DNA from: Methanomicrobia archaeon
Lineage (GTDB): Archaea > Halobacteriota > Bog-38 > Methanoflorentales > Methanoflorentaceae
Assembly (NCBI GenBank): GCA_015661395.1
Contig: JACWML010000017.1
Coordinates: forward strand, 1 to 37,563
Direction of reading: 5' to 3'
Length of the DNA: 37,563 bases
Positions 1 to 9,210 of the stretch are shown here, one piece after another. The position numbers and the translations under genes are program-made. Numbering within the stretch: position 1 is the first letter of the stretch; each line of letters starts with the position of its first letter. The notes beneath the pieces are model-generated. The model was not told the origin of the DNA. It saw nothing but the letters and a program-made list of their open reading frames with translations, and did no database searches.

Positions 1-455
1 GTGTCAAGGAAGTCGCCAATTTCGGCAAATTCAACGATGTCGTCAAACTTCTCGTTGACTTCAGCTTTTGTCATCCCCAAGATAGCGCCATTCAAATAGA
101 CGTTCTCTCTCCCCGTGAGCATGGGATGAAACCCCGCGCCGACTTCTATCAGTGCGCCGACTTTGCCCCTTACCGCCACTTTGCCGATGTCTGGCCAAAA
201 TATGCCATTAAGCAGCTTCAGCACGGTCGACTTGCCGGAACCGTTGGCGCCAATCAGTCCCAGCGCCTCGCCTTGTGTGACCTCGAAGGAGACGTCTTTC
301 AACGCCCAGAATTCGTCTTTTCGTAACAAGTGACTTCTCGAGCTTAAACCGCAGGTATTTCTGCAGATGTCTGTTACGCCATATCGCATGGATCGCTTCA
401 ACGACTTGCAGTATTTCTTAGACACGTGACTTAGGGCAATCTCGACATCCTGCAT
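1..455 (-). CDS. Polysaccharide/teichoic-type ABC transporter ATP-binding subunit (Wzt-like), truncated by window edge
   Basis: Reverse-strand translation MQDVEIALSHVSKKYCKSLKRSMRYG...EFWALKDVSFEVTQGEALGLIGANGSGKSTVLKLLNGIFWPDIGKVAVRGKVGALIEVGAGFHPMLTGRENVYLNGAILGM; Walker A GANGSGKST and Wzt-typical FHPxLTGRENVYLNG. Partial, so missing from the ORF track. Confidence 0.93.
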   Translation of the reverse strand, partial: MQDVEIALSHVSKKYCKSLKRSMRYGVTDICRNTCGLSSRSHLLRKDEFWALKDVSFEVTQGEALGLIGANGSGKSTVLKLLNGIFWPDIGKVAVRGKVGALIEVGAGFHPMLTGRENVYLNGAILGMTKAEVNEKFDDIVEFAEIGDFLD

Positions 456-1300
456 CTAGACCCTCTCTGCAACTCGCGTTTCTGTGAGATGGAACACAGC
501 CAAAAACAGCAGGAAGACAAAGAATGCTACTACGCTCGAAAGAAAAAAGCCCTTGAAAAAGCTAGATGTTCCAAACAAAACGAGATCCCGCGGCACTGAA
601 ACCAGGTAATACAGCACGTTATAGCGTGAAAGTGTAGCAAGAACGCCTGTCATTGGCTTCGCATATAAGACCTGTGTGAGGAACAGCAAAAATGTCACGA
701 GTAATGGCAGCACGTTGGCAACATCTCGAACGACACCGTTCAGAATCGACAATACGAAGCCGAGCCCTAGCGTTAACAACATAAGGGGCACGATTAGTAG
801 CGGGAGCATAAGAATGGCAGGACTTGGCGTCACGCGATAATACAAAAATAGGACGAGCAGTAGGCACAGTTGAATGATAAATGCGAGCAACGCCTGTCCC
901 ATCGAGGCGATTACAAGAGACTTTTTTGAAAAGTTTATTTTCGTAATCATTGGTCCAGCTGCCACAAGCGAATTCGAACTTGCGACGACACCCGTTGCGA
1001 ACGGTCCCCACAACGCCGTACCGAGAATTGCGTAAAGGGGGTAGGGAACGCTCATTGCGCCGACGTTCAATACCCCTGCCCCGTTTAGCACGAACATTGT
1101 CCCACGGTTACGAGTGGCAATACAGGCGCCCAAAAAACACCTATAAACGATTGCTTTAGTGCGACAAACTCCTTTTTAAACAGCTGAAAGATCAACCATC
1201 TGTTTTTGCTGAATTCGCTGAATATCTCGCTAAACAGCGATCGGTACCCTTTCTTCAGGGAGTTGTCGGGTTCATAGAATGTGAAGTCATCCTCAATCAT
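456..1300 (-). pseudogene. ABC-2 type polysaccharide export permease (Wzm-like), split by a frameshift near 1085-1115
   Basis: ORF 1085-1300(-) carries the N-terminal part (FKKEFVALKQSFIGVFWAPVLPLVT) and ORF 456-1133(-) the rest (FVLNGAGVLNVGAMSVPYPLYAI...SNSLVAAGPMITKINF...). Together they form one Wzm-like permease; the frame changes at ACCGTGGGACAATGTTC. Adjacent to wzt. Confidence 0.85.
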
Positions 1301-1540
1301 GGCTGGACAGCTTTCTATGGATCAGGGCTTGCTTACACTGCGAAGAGCTCATGTCCTTGTCCGCTCCAATTTAGACACATCTACTGTTTTCATCTCTCTC
1401 CATTTATGACTTACTTTTTTGCATATTTAGCTCCGAGCCCTAGTCATAACCGTTGCTCGCCCCCCTGCTAGATAAGCTCCCGACTCTAGTTTATAAAAGT
1501 ATAAATCGCAGTCACTTCTAAAATTTAACGGGTGCAAAAG

Positions 1541-2591
1541 ATGAGCATGCAAGTTTGCGCAGCTACAGTCGCCTATAACGATCCAAAAGAACTCGCGCGC
1601 CTGCTCTCGTCGCTTACGAATCAAGGGCCTGCACTAAACGGGCTCATCATCATTGATAACTCTACTGACTGGCATGCAGCAGAAAATAGAAAAATATTCA
1701 ACGCTCATTTTGAACAATACCCATTTGCGCACTATCATAAAAATAAAACCAACATAGGTTCAGCAGGCGGCTTTTGTCACGCAATGAGGATTGCGCACGA
1801 GAATAGTTTCGACTGGGTATGGCTTTTAGATCAGGACGGGGTTGTAACTGACTTCTGTCTGGCAGAACTGGTTAAGAACTTCAACAACGGCGATATTCTG
1901 TGTCCAAAAGTTGTCGATATAGACCAACCTTGGTTAACGTTAACATACAAGCGATGCAAGAAAAACTTTTTTGGACGCCTTTGGAACGCACGGTACGCTA
2001 GTTTCAAAGAGAGTCATGGACTCGATCGGGTACTATGACGCATGCAACTTCTTTGTCGGTTTAGAAGACTATGATTATGCTCACAGGGCACAGCAAGCGA
2101 ACTTCGTCATCACGCTTGTCGGCGCAGCTGAGGCCATGCATCCAAACTTTCCGAGAAAAAAAGCGACAAGAGATGCGCGGTTTAGACGAGGCGCACCAAG
2201 CACACAAACGCCAGAGCAAAACGCAGCAAGTGTGAAGAGCTCGCACGAAGGTGCAATCAGGGATGACTCGATGCCTACAAATCTCAAAAAGCATCGTCCA
2301 GCAAGTTTAGGCTGTATTACCAATGCCAAACGCGTTAAGAATTGTCACGAGCGGGATATGGCCTTGTTCTTTTCAAATTTCTATTTTCTCACCGAAAGCT
2401 TAGCACGCTGGCAATTTGCACTAGCATTTGCTTACTCGCTGTTCAACGGGTTGGTTGCCAAACTCGTAAAAGGAAACGAAATATGCTTGACTAGGACGGT
2501 AAATACGTACGTTAGATGCTTCATATCAAACCTAAGAAGGGACTGGCCGTACGGTTGCGTTTGCCAATTCTGTCAGCACATCCTTGAATAG
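1541..2591 (+). pseudogene. GT2-family (rhamnosyltransferase/GlfT-like) glycosyltransferase, frameshifted
   Basis: ORF 1532-2038 (MSMQVCAATVAYNDPKELARLLSSLTNQ...WLLDQDGVV) continues in another frame as FGTHGTLVSKRVMDSIGYYDACNFFVGLEDYDYAHRAQQANF. The frame shift falls around the A5-C-T6 homopolymers at ~1960-1973; a second possible break lies near 2310 (LYYQCQTR in another frame). Confidence 0.8.
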
Positions 2592-2786
2592 GATTAGACT
2601 TTGCCACGCCACGAAAACGTTAAAAAAGATTACTGTGTCTCTTGGAAACGAGCAGAAAACTAAAACGGTATTGTCGTGCCTATCAATGTTTTTTCAAAGA
2701 CAAATTTGTCCCAAGGGGCGACAAAAGCAAGATTGAGGATTGCCGAAGTTTAGCGTTGCGTACTTAGCATGCGGGGATGACATTGG

Positions 2787-3719
2787 ATGTCAAGAGTTCT
2801 GGTTACAGGCTGTGCGGGATTTATTGGTTCGCATCTCGTCGAAAGGTTGCTGGCGAGGGGCGACGATGTGGTGGGCGTCGATTGTCTTACCGACTATTAC
2901 TCTGAGGATCGAAAACTGGCGAATTTATCACAGGCTCTAATACACAAGCGGTTTACGTTTATCAATCGAAATATCCTTGAAATAACCGATTTCCCTCCAG
3001 TAAATAACGTTTTTCATTTAGCCGGGCAGCCAGGGGTCAGGGATTCCTGGGGCGTAAATTTCGCGACTTACCTCAAGAACAACGTACAAACAACACAGCG
3101 ACTGCTCGAGTATTATCGAGGCAAAGAACTCAATAGTTTTGTCTATGCATCGTCTTCTTCTGTGTATGGGGATGCGCCGCTACCAATGAAGGAAGACTCT
3201 TATCTGAGGCCAGTTTCTCCATATGGCGTTTCAAAACTCGCTGCGGAGAACTTGTGCTACCTCTACTGGAGAGACTATGATATCCCAACCGTCTCCTTGC
3301 GCTGCTTCTCTGTTTACGGGCCACGGCAGCGTCCTGACATGGCAATACACCGCTTTGTCGATGCTATATTACACGATAGCGAAATTCATATGTATGGAGA
3401 TGGAGAGCAGTTGAGAGACTTTACCTATATCGGTGATGTTATCGAAGCATTCACACTCGCAGCTCTGAGTGAGTGCGGAGGCGAGGTTTTCAATATTGCA
3501 GGTGGGCAAACAATGAGCGTAAATGAACTCATAAAGAACTTAGAGAACCTAATAGGAACGAAGGCACGCGTGCGAAATTCAGATCCGCAGAGAGGGGAGG
3601 CCCGTAGCACGTGGGCTGACATTACAAAGGCGCAGCGTTTACTTGGGTGGAAGCCAGAAATTGAAATGACAAACGCTCTGCAAACATACTTGTCGTGGCA
3701 TACTAGTGGTTCCATATAA
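2787..3719 (+). CDS. NAD-dependent epimerase/dehydratase (extended SDR, UDP-sugar epimerase-like)
   Basis: GCAGFIGSHL nucleotide-binding motif, SSSSVYGD, YGVSKLAAENL (YxxxK), RCFSVYGPRQRPDMA, DFTYIGDV. Confidence 0.93.
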   Translation: MSRVLVTGCAGFIGSHLVERLLARGDDVVGVDCLTDYYSEDRKLANLSQALIHKRFTFINRNILEITDFPPVNNVFHLAGQPGVRDSWGVNFATYLKNNVQTTQRLLEYYRGKELNSFVYASSSSVYGDAPLPMKEDSYLRPVSPYGVSKLAAENLCYLYWRDYDIPTVSLRCFSVYGPRQRPDMAIHRFVDAILHDSEIHMYGDGEQLRDFTYIGDVIEAFTLAALSECGGEVFNIAGGQTMSVNELIKNLENLIGTKARVRNSDPQRGEARSTWADITKAQRLLGWKPEIEMTNALQTYLSWHTSGSI

Positions 3720-4077
3720 CGAGTGTGGCTAACCAGTCTGGCCAATAAAGTGAGATTAAACTACTTCAGTTGAGCTAACGTTGAGGCGAGAGAAAGCGAG
3801 CAACAACCAAAGACAGAGTGCCAGCTGTAAGTCAAACATCAAGTGGATGGAAGCCGCTATGCCAGAGATCCCTTGCGTGTGCAGTGCGATTGTTTATGCG
3901 AAGAGCGTCGAGCACGACAAAACAGACTATACCTCGAAATTCCGCCCAATTTGTCAAATATTTAAGCTAGCTTAGAAAATGCCCAAGAGAAACTAAATGT
4001 GCAAAGCGGCCAAGCTAGAAGCCCTAAAAAACTGGACGATAGAGCAATTCCTGCCTCTTTACGAAGATCTATTTGAA

Positions 4078-4773
4078 ATGAACGACAAAAAAGATATTTC
4101 TGTCATTACGGCCATTGCTGGCGGGAAAGACAAGCTGTTGCCTCAACCGGAGTACAAGGGCGTTGAATATATCGCCTTTGTGGACGAGAAAGTTAAGCAC
4201 CCACCCTGGAAAACCCGTGATGTATGCGACAAATTCGCCAAGCCCGTAATGAACGCCAAGATACACAAGGTTTTATCCCACACATACGTCGACACGCCTT
4301 ACATAGTTTGGGTGGACGGTAATATCACCCTCAAGCAAGACCCGCACAAACTGGTCAAGCTGATGGGCGATAAGGATTTTGCTTTCTTTACCCACCCGCG
4401 CAGGGATTGCATTTATGAGGAGGCCGACGCCTGCATTCATTTGCAGAAAGGTGACTCCGGAGAAATCACAGAACAGATAACGGAATACAAAAAAAACACC
4501 CACCCCGAACACGGTGGGCTGTGCGAACTCACGGCCTTTATCAGAAAGAACACCCCCGAAGCCAATGAAGCCTTTGAAAAGTGGTGGATTGAAATCACAC
4601 GGTATTCGGAACGCGACCAGCTAAGTTTTCCCGTCGTTTTTAAAGAAAAGAAATGGGCGACCATTCCGGGCACAGTGGAGGAGATTAAATGCGACCCAAT
4701 ATTTAGAGGCAATGAGTTCTTCAGGCTGATAGCACACAAAAAATTAACTGAACGAGACCACGGACGAATTTAA
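4078..4773 (+). CDS. DUF616/TOD1-MUCI70-like glycosyltransferase-type protein
   Basis: MNDKKDISVITAIAGGKDKLLPQPEYKGVEYIAFVDEK...WKTRDVCDKFAKPVMNAKIHKVLSHTYVDTPYIVWVDGNI...DFAFFTHPRRDCIYEEADACI...ERDQLSFPVVFKEK. ORF opens at 3997; internal ATG at 4078 is a likely start. Confidence 0.7.
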   Translation: MNDKKDISVITAIAGGKDKLLPQPEYKGVEYIAFVDEKVKHPPWKTRDVCDKFAKPVMNAKIHKVLSHTYVDTPYIVWVDGNITLKQDPHKLVKLMGDKDFAFFTHPRRDCIYEEADACIHLQKGDSGEITEQITEYKKNTHPEHGGLCELTAFIRKNTPEANEAFEKWWIEITRYSERDQLSFPVVFKEKKWATIPGTVEEIKCDPIFRGNEFFRLIAHKKLTERDHGRI

Positions 4774-4927
4774 CTATAGGTACAAAGAATTTTGTGAGAT
4801 TATCACTCCAAGGTATCCCAAGTTTAGGGAAACAGGGCACGACAACATAGGCAACTGCGATATAAACGGCTTGTTTTTTCCCACTGTTGTCAAAAGCCAC
4901 GCAGGCTACCGGTTCAACTACGCTTGA
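4748..4927 (+). pseudogene. Open 59-aa fragment downstream of the DUF616 gene in a different frame (possible frameshifted C-terminus or orphan tail)
   Basis: LNETTDEFNYRYKEFCEIITPRYPKFRETGHDNIGNCDINGLFFPTVVKSHAGYRFNYA*, no obvious start, overlaps the end of the upstream ORF. Confidence 0.4.
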
Positions 4928-5068
4928 AGGTCACACAAAGACCTCCATCGGTTGAAAATCTACGTCGGGCGACCCGCCGTGGTGGATGCTCGACGAGTCT
5001 TCGATCCTCAACAATTCCGCGACCGACTGACGTTTATCGCAGCCGGCCTAGGAGACTTCAGCGGCTAG
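4928..5068 (+). pseudogene. Remnant C-terminal tail of a UDP-sugar 6-dehydrogenase paralogue
   Basis: Translation RSHKDLHRLKIYVGRPAVVDARRVFDPQQFRDRLTFIAAGLGDFSG*, aligned by eye with the C-terminus of the intact dehydrogenase at 15831-17219 (TPAVVDARRIFDPHEFGNRLTFLAVGVGRE). Confidence 0.85.
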
Positions 5069-5136
5069 CGACAGCGGTTTACTAAGCTTCTCTTACATAC
5101 AGGTGGTGACGAGCTCGGGGTTGTGCGGAAATCACG

Positions 5137-6660
5137 ATGGCTGCGACGGACCTCGACTCTAAGCTGCCCGACGTTTCCCGCAGCTGCGCCCGACCAAGGA
5201 GCAAACTTTTTTATACTCGCGCGAGCAGCTCTCAAATAGAATTGTTTTTCTTCTCCGTGGATCAATTGAGCGACCCGTTCGAAGGGCAGGGGCTTTCGAA
5301 CACACGGGACAAACTCGACGAGTTCGCTCGAACGAAGCTGAAGGAGGGCTGGCGCGAGGCGCACCAGGCTCCCTTCTCTCCCTGGACGTTCTACCGCATG
5401 GCCGTCAGCTACCTCTACCTCTCTAAGCCCTATCCCGCGTTGGCGGCGTGCGCGAAAGCGCTCCAGCTGAGCAACTCGGAGTCCGTCATCAACGCCGCGC
5501 ACGACGCGCTCAGCGTCCTCGACGCGTGTGAGGAGGAACTCGTCGGCTATGAGTGGTTGCGCCGGTTGCTCCTGATCGGCGCTGCGGGGAGGTTTCACGC
5601 GTCCCGCGCGCTGTCGGAGCTGCAGCTGCTCGCATTGCCGGAAGCGCCGATCGCCCCCCCGGTCACGATTCTCGCGGGCGGGTGCAGGGCCGACGACGAC
5701 GCGTGCTTCGTCGTTTTTCGCCCGCTCGTGATTGAAGCGTTTCGCACCTACACGGGCACGATCATCTCGGGGGGGACGCCCATCGGGGTCAGCAGTATGG
5801 CTGGGGACGTGCAAGAGGCGTTTCCCGAGTCTATCCACGCGATCGGCTACGTCCCGCGCGGCGTGACCAACACGCCCCTCGATCACCGCTATAACGAGAT
5901 TCGGCTAACGCCCAATTCCGACTTCAGCGCCATGGAAGTGATCCAGTACTGGTGCGACCTCGTCGCCTCCGGCGTTTCGCCCTCGCAGGTGACGGTATTG
6001 GGCATCGACGGCGGCCCAATATCCGCGAGCGAATACAAGGTGGCCTTGGCCCTCGGCGCGTCCGTCGCCTTGCTCGAAGGAAGCGGCCGCGAGGCGAAAA
6101 AGCTTCGGCACAACCGGCGCTGGCGGGCCTCTCGGGGGCTCGTGTGCATTCCCGTTGACAGCTACATCATCGAGGAGTTCGTCAAGCCCCATCCGCAGCA
6201 GCTCGATACGGCCGAGCGGGAGCGTTTGGCGCGGGTCATTCACGACGCGTACAGGGAACGCGAGCGGGGCGTCACGCCCGCGGATGATCCGTCGATGGCG
6301 CCGTGGGACGAGCTACCGAGTTATCTGAAGCACTCGAATCGCGCCCAGGCGGATCGTATCTTTGAGAAGGTGGAGCGCATCGGGTACACCGTCGAGAGGC
6401 GTACCGGCGGCAGCGCGGCGCCGATCACGGATTTCACGCGTGATGAGCTTACCGTGATGGCGCAGATGGAGCACGGTCGCTGGGTGGTCGAGCGCCTCAA
6501 CGGAGGGTGGATGCCTGGATCCGGACGGGACGTCCGGCACAAGATAAGCCCCTATTTTGTCCCGTGGCGCGCCTTGCCTGAGTACGTGAAGAACAAGGAG
6601 CGCAAAATGGTGCGCACCATACCCACGCTCCTCGACGCGATCGGGCTGCAGGTTGGCTAA
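5137..6660 (+). CDS. SLOG/LSDAT-like nucleotide-sensor domain fused to C-terminal RyR domain, helical/TPR-like N-terminus
   Basis: C-term MAQMEHGRWVVERLNGGWMPGSGRDVRHKISPYFVPWRALPEYVKNKERKMVRTIPTLLDAIGL matches the RyR pattern (HxxW...GW..G..rd...hP.lvpw..Lpe..K..d...v..ip.ll...G). Middle TIISGGTPIGVSSMAGDV...VTVLGIDGGPISASEYKVALALGASVALLEGSGREA is Rossmannoid SLOG/LSDAT-like. Confidence 0.82.
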   Translation: MAATDLDSKLPDVSRSCARPRSKLFYTRASSSQIELFFFSVDQLSDPFEGQGLSNTRDKLDEFARTKLKEGWREAHQAPFSPWTFYRMAVSYLYLSKPYPALAACAKALQLSNSESVINAAHDALSVLDACEEELVGYEWLRRLLLIGAAGRFHASRALSELQLLALPEAPIAPPVTILAGGCRADDDACFVVFRPLVIEAFRTYTGTIISGGTPIGVSSMAGDVQEAFPESIHAIGYVPRGVTNTPLDHRYNEIRLTPNSDFSAMEVIQYWCDLVASGVSPSQVTVLGIDGGPISASEYKVALALGASVALLEGSGREAKKLRHNRRWRASRGLVCIPVDSYIIEEFVKPHPQQLDTAERERLARVIHDAYRERERGVTPADDPSMAPWDELPSYLKHSNRAQADRIFEKVERIGYTVERRTGGSAAPITDFTRDELTVMAQMEHGRWVVERLNGGWMPGSGRDVRHKISPYFVPWRALPEYVKNKERKMVRTIPTLLDAIGLQVG

Positions 6661-6867
6661 ACGGGCGACGAGTAGGCGCGAGCGCGTCACGTGCAGATCC
6701 GGCGTAAAGGGATCGTTTTTTGTACTTTGAGCGAGCGTACACACGTCAGTAAGCGATGAAGTGCCGAGCGCTCCGCGCGTGGTGCGGACCCGACGGGAAG
6801 CGAACGCGCACCGCGTCGGTCTTTGGGCACCTCGGTCAGCAGAGGTGCTGCGCGTCACCGCTGGGTT

Positions 6868-8046
6868 ATGATCGTCATGGTGCCGTCATACGCTGAGCAG
6901 AGCGCGCTCGTCAGCGACCGTCGCGAACAGGGCGCCGATCAGACGGACGACATGCACGACACCCCTGAAGAAATGGCGCAGTGGAAGCCGCTTGCGGCTG
7001 CCCTTCAGAGCTGTCAAGAAAAGGTCGAGCCGGCGTATCGGGCCGCGGACCGCACCGCGCTGCGATTTCAGAAGCAGCACCAGGCCATCACGATTGCGGC
7101 TGCCATCGCCGGCACCGTCGCCGTGCTGCTTGCGATCCTCCAGCTGCCCTCGATTATAGGCGGATTTCTCGTGCCGATTCCCTTCGTCGAAGGCATGGCG
7201 GCAGCCATCGCGTTTGTCGCCGTCCTGCTCGGCATCTTCACGCTCCGGCACGTGGGGTGGATGTTCCTGCGCCACAAGGCGGAACGGTTCAAGTTTCTCA
7301 AGTTTCGCTTCCTCATCGACCCGCACCTGTGGAGCGACGACGCCGCTCAGCGGGAACGCACGACGCAATGGCTGACGTATGCGACCAACAAGATCGCGGG
7401 GCTGACGAACGAGGAGTTGGAAACGTGGGCAGAGCACGGCATTCTCCCCGAAGAGCCGCCGAGCTTGGCGGGCAGCCGGGCCGACGCCTACACCCTCTAC
7501 AGCCTCGTCGACTACTACCTCACGAAGCGCTGCAGGAATCAGCTCCACTACTTTGAGCGCAAGGCGCAGCAGTTTTCGAGCACGGATCGCTATATCAAGG
7601 CGCTGCCCCGTCTGCTGTTCTTTGGGAGCGTCCTCGCCGCGCTCGCGCACTTCTCTCTCGACCTCTTCGACACGTACCTTCAGCCGCCCGAGGCTGCGGC
7701 GCAGGCAGCCGAAACAACGGCGCGCGTGCCCACTATTACCCTTGCAATCGCCCTTATCCTCGTCGCCGCGTCGCTCCCGGTCATCGGCGCGGGCGTCCGG
7801 ACGTTCCGCTCGGCCTATCAGCTCGCCCGCAATACGAGCCGCTACAAGGCGGCGTTCGAGGCGATTAAGCTTCCTGCGGAACGGCTGGAACACGATGCCG
7901 AGCGCCTATACGGGCTCTACGCCGAGGGGCGTACCACCATCGACGCCCACGACGTCTTCCGCGACCTGTGGCGCTGCGAGCAAATCCTTGAGGCCGAACA
8001 CCGTGAGTGGCTCCGCCTCATGATGGAGGCAGAGTGGTTCGGCTAG
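6868..8046 (+). CDS. Membrane protein with two TM-hairpin units resembling SLATT/DUF4231 (SMODS/SLOG-associating 2TM effector)
   Basis: Two pairs of hydrophobic helices (AITIAAAIAGTVAVLLAIL / AAAIAFVAVLLGIFTL and LLFFGSVLAALAHF / TLAIALILVAASLPVIGAGV), each followed by a basic/aromatic helix (RHKAERFKFLKFRFL; RTFRSAYQLARNTSRYKAAF). ORF opens at a TTG (6823); ATGs at 6868 and 6952. Domain name is inferred from topology and neighbours. Confidence 0.6.
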   Translation: MIVMVPSYAEQSALVSDRREQGADQTDDMHDTPEEMAQWKPLAAALQSCQEKVEPAYRAADRTALRFQKQHQAITIAAAIAGTVAVLLAILQLPSIIGGFLVPIPFVEGMAAAIAFVAVLLGIFTLRHVGWMFLRHKAERFKFLKFRFLIDPHLWSDDAAQRERTTQWLTYATNKIAGLTNEELETWAEHGILPEEPPSLAGSRADAYTLYSLVDYYLTKRCRNQLHYFERKAQQFSSTDRYIKALPRLLFFGSVLAALAHFSLDLFDTYLQPPEAAAQAAETTARVPTITLAIALILVAASLPVIGAGVRTFRSAYQLARNTSRYKAAFEAIKLPAERLEHDAERLYGLYAEGRTTIDAHDVFRDLWRCEQILEAEHREWLRLMMEAEWFG

Positions 8047-8175
8047 GCCGACAGCATACGACGCGCACAGGCGAGACTTGCCCGTGCGACGCGCGCAAAC
8101 TCGAAAAGCTTATGAAGGGGAGCGTTCAAACTGAATTAAAATAATTGGTTGTTAATATTTACCACGGTGAGGCAC

Positions 8176-9210
8176 ATGAGCGACAATATCTTCATCAGCT
8201 ATTCGTCAAAGAACAAGGCCATAGCTGACGCCGTCTGTCATAAACTCGAAGAGCGCAAGATGAAGTGCTGGATAGCGCCACGCGACATCCTGCCGGGGGC
8301 GAACTACGCCGAAGAGCTCATTAACGCGATTGACAACAGCAAACTCTTCGTGCTCATTTTTTCCAAGGATTCCAATCAATCGCAACACGTGCTCCGCGAG
8401 TGCGAGCGAGCCGTCTCTCACGGGATCCCGATCGTCCCATTCCGGATCTCGGACGTGCTCCCGGGCGCGGCGCTGCAGTACTTCATAGGTCCGCAGCACT
8501 GGCTCGATGCGATCACCGAGCCGTGTGCGGCCCACATAAACCGACTCGCCGACACGGTGCAGATCCTCCTGACGCAGGAGGACCTCACGCAAAAGAGCGC
8601 CGGTGAAGCGCTTATCGAAGCCGAAGCGCTTGCAGTGCAGCGACAACAGCAGGTCCTCAGAATGCGGAGGACTTCGATCGTCCTCGCAGCGGTGGTGGTG
8701 GTTCTCGCCGCGGTGGGCGGCGGGTGGTTCTATACGCAGCAGATGAATCAGGCGAGCTTGAACCTAGTGCCCTTCACGGACAAGGCGGCAGGGTTTCAGA
8801 TTCAGGTTCCTCAAGGCTGGACCAAGACTCAACCGAGCCCCCCCGGTGATCCTCCGGTCGCCTTGATCGTCTACCTGCCGACGGGTAATCAGTCAGAAAA
8901 CCTGTTCGTCAATAACGTATCCGCAAAGGGGGCCGACTTTGATAACGTTACCAATGCAAACCTTAACACCGCGCAGAACCTGCTTAGCAGCAACCAGATC
9001 ACCATACAGGAGTCAGGCCTGACAAGCTTGGCGGGACAAAACGCGTACAAGCTCGTGTATACGATCAACAGCTCAGGTCTCCAGTGCATGCAAATCTGGA
9101 CGGTTAACAACAATACGGTGTACCAGCTCACGTACAACGCACAGCCCCAGCACTACACCCAGTACTTGTCAACGGTCCAAAACATGGTCAACTCGTTCCA
9201 GTTCGTCTGA
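8176..9210 (+). CDS. TIR domain - single TM helix - PsbP/DUF1795-like C-terminal domain
   Basis: MSDNIFISYSSKNKAIADAVCHKLEERKMKCWIAPRDILPGANYAEELINAIDNSKLFVLIFSKDSNQSQHVLRECERAVSHGIPIVPFRI (bacterial-type TIR); TM TSIVLAAVVVVLAAVGGGWFYT; then FTDKAAGFQIQVPQGWTKTQPS...MVNSFQFV (PsbP-like). ATG at 8176 follows GGTGAGG. Confidence 0.9.
   Translation: MSDNIFISYSSKNKAIADAVCHKLEERKMKCWIAPRDILPGANYAEELINAIDNSKLFVLIFSKDSNQSQHVLRECERAVSHGIPIVPFRISDVLPGAALQYFIGPQHWLDAITEPCAAHINRLADTVQILLTQEDLTQKSAGEALIEAEALAVQRQQQVLRMRRTSIVLAAVVVVLAAVGGGWFYTQQMNQASLNLVPFTDKAAGFQIQVPQGWTKTQPSPPGDPPVALIVYLPTGNQSENLFVNNVSAKGADFDNVTNANLNTAQNLLSSNQITIQESGLTSLAGQNAYKLVYTINSSGLQCMQIWTVNNNTVYQLTYNAQPQHYTQYLSTVQNMVNSFQFV

Noticed and set aside
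5069-5136. Possible integrase attachment site at the island edge
   Set aside because: No tRNA gene, integrase, transposase or matching direct repeat was found at either end of the 5137-10899 block.
5065-5886. 273-aa reverse-strand ORF opposite the SLOG-RyR gene
   Set aside because: Antisense shadow ORF with Arg-rich composition; no recognisable family.
6886-7893. 335-aa reverse-strand ORF opposite the SLATT-like gene
   Set aside because: Arg/Glu/Asp-rich, low-complexity translation typical of the antisense frame of GC-rich genes; the + strand has TM structure and coherent domains.
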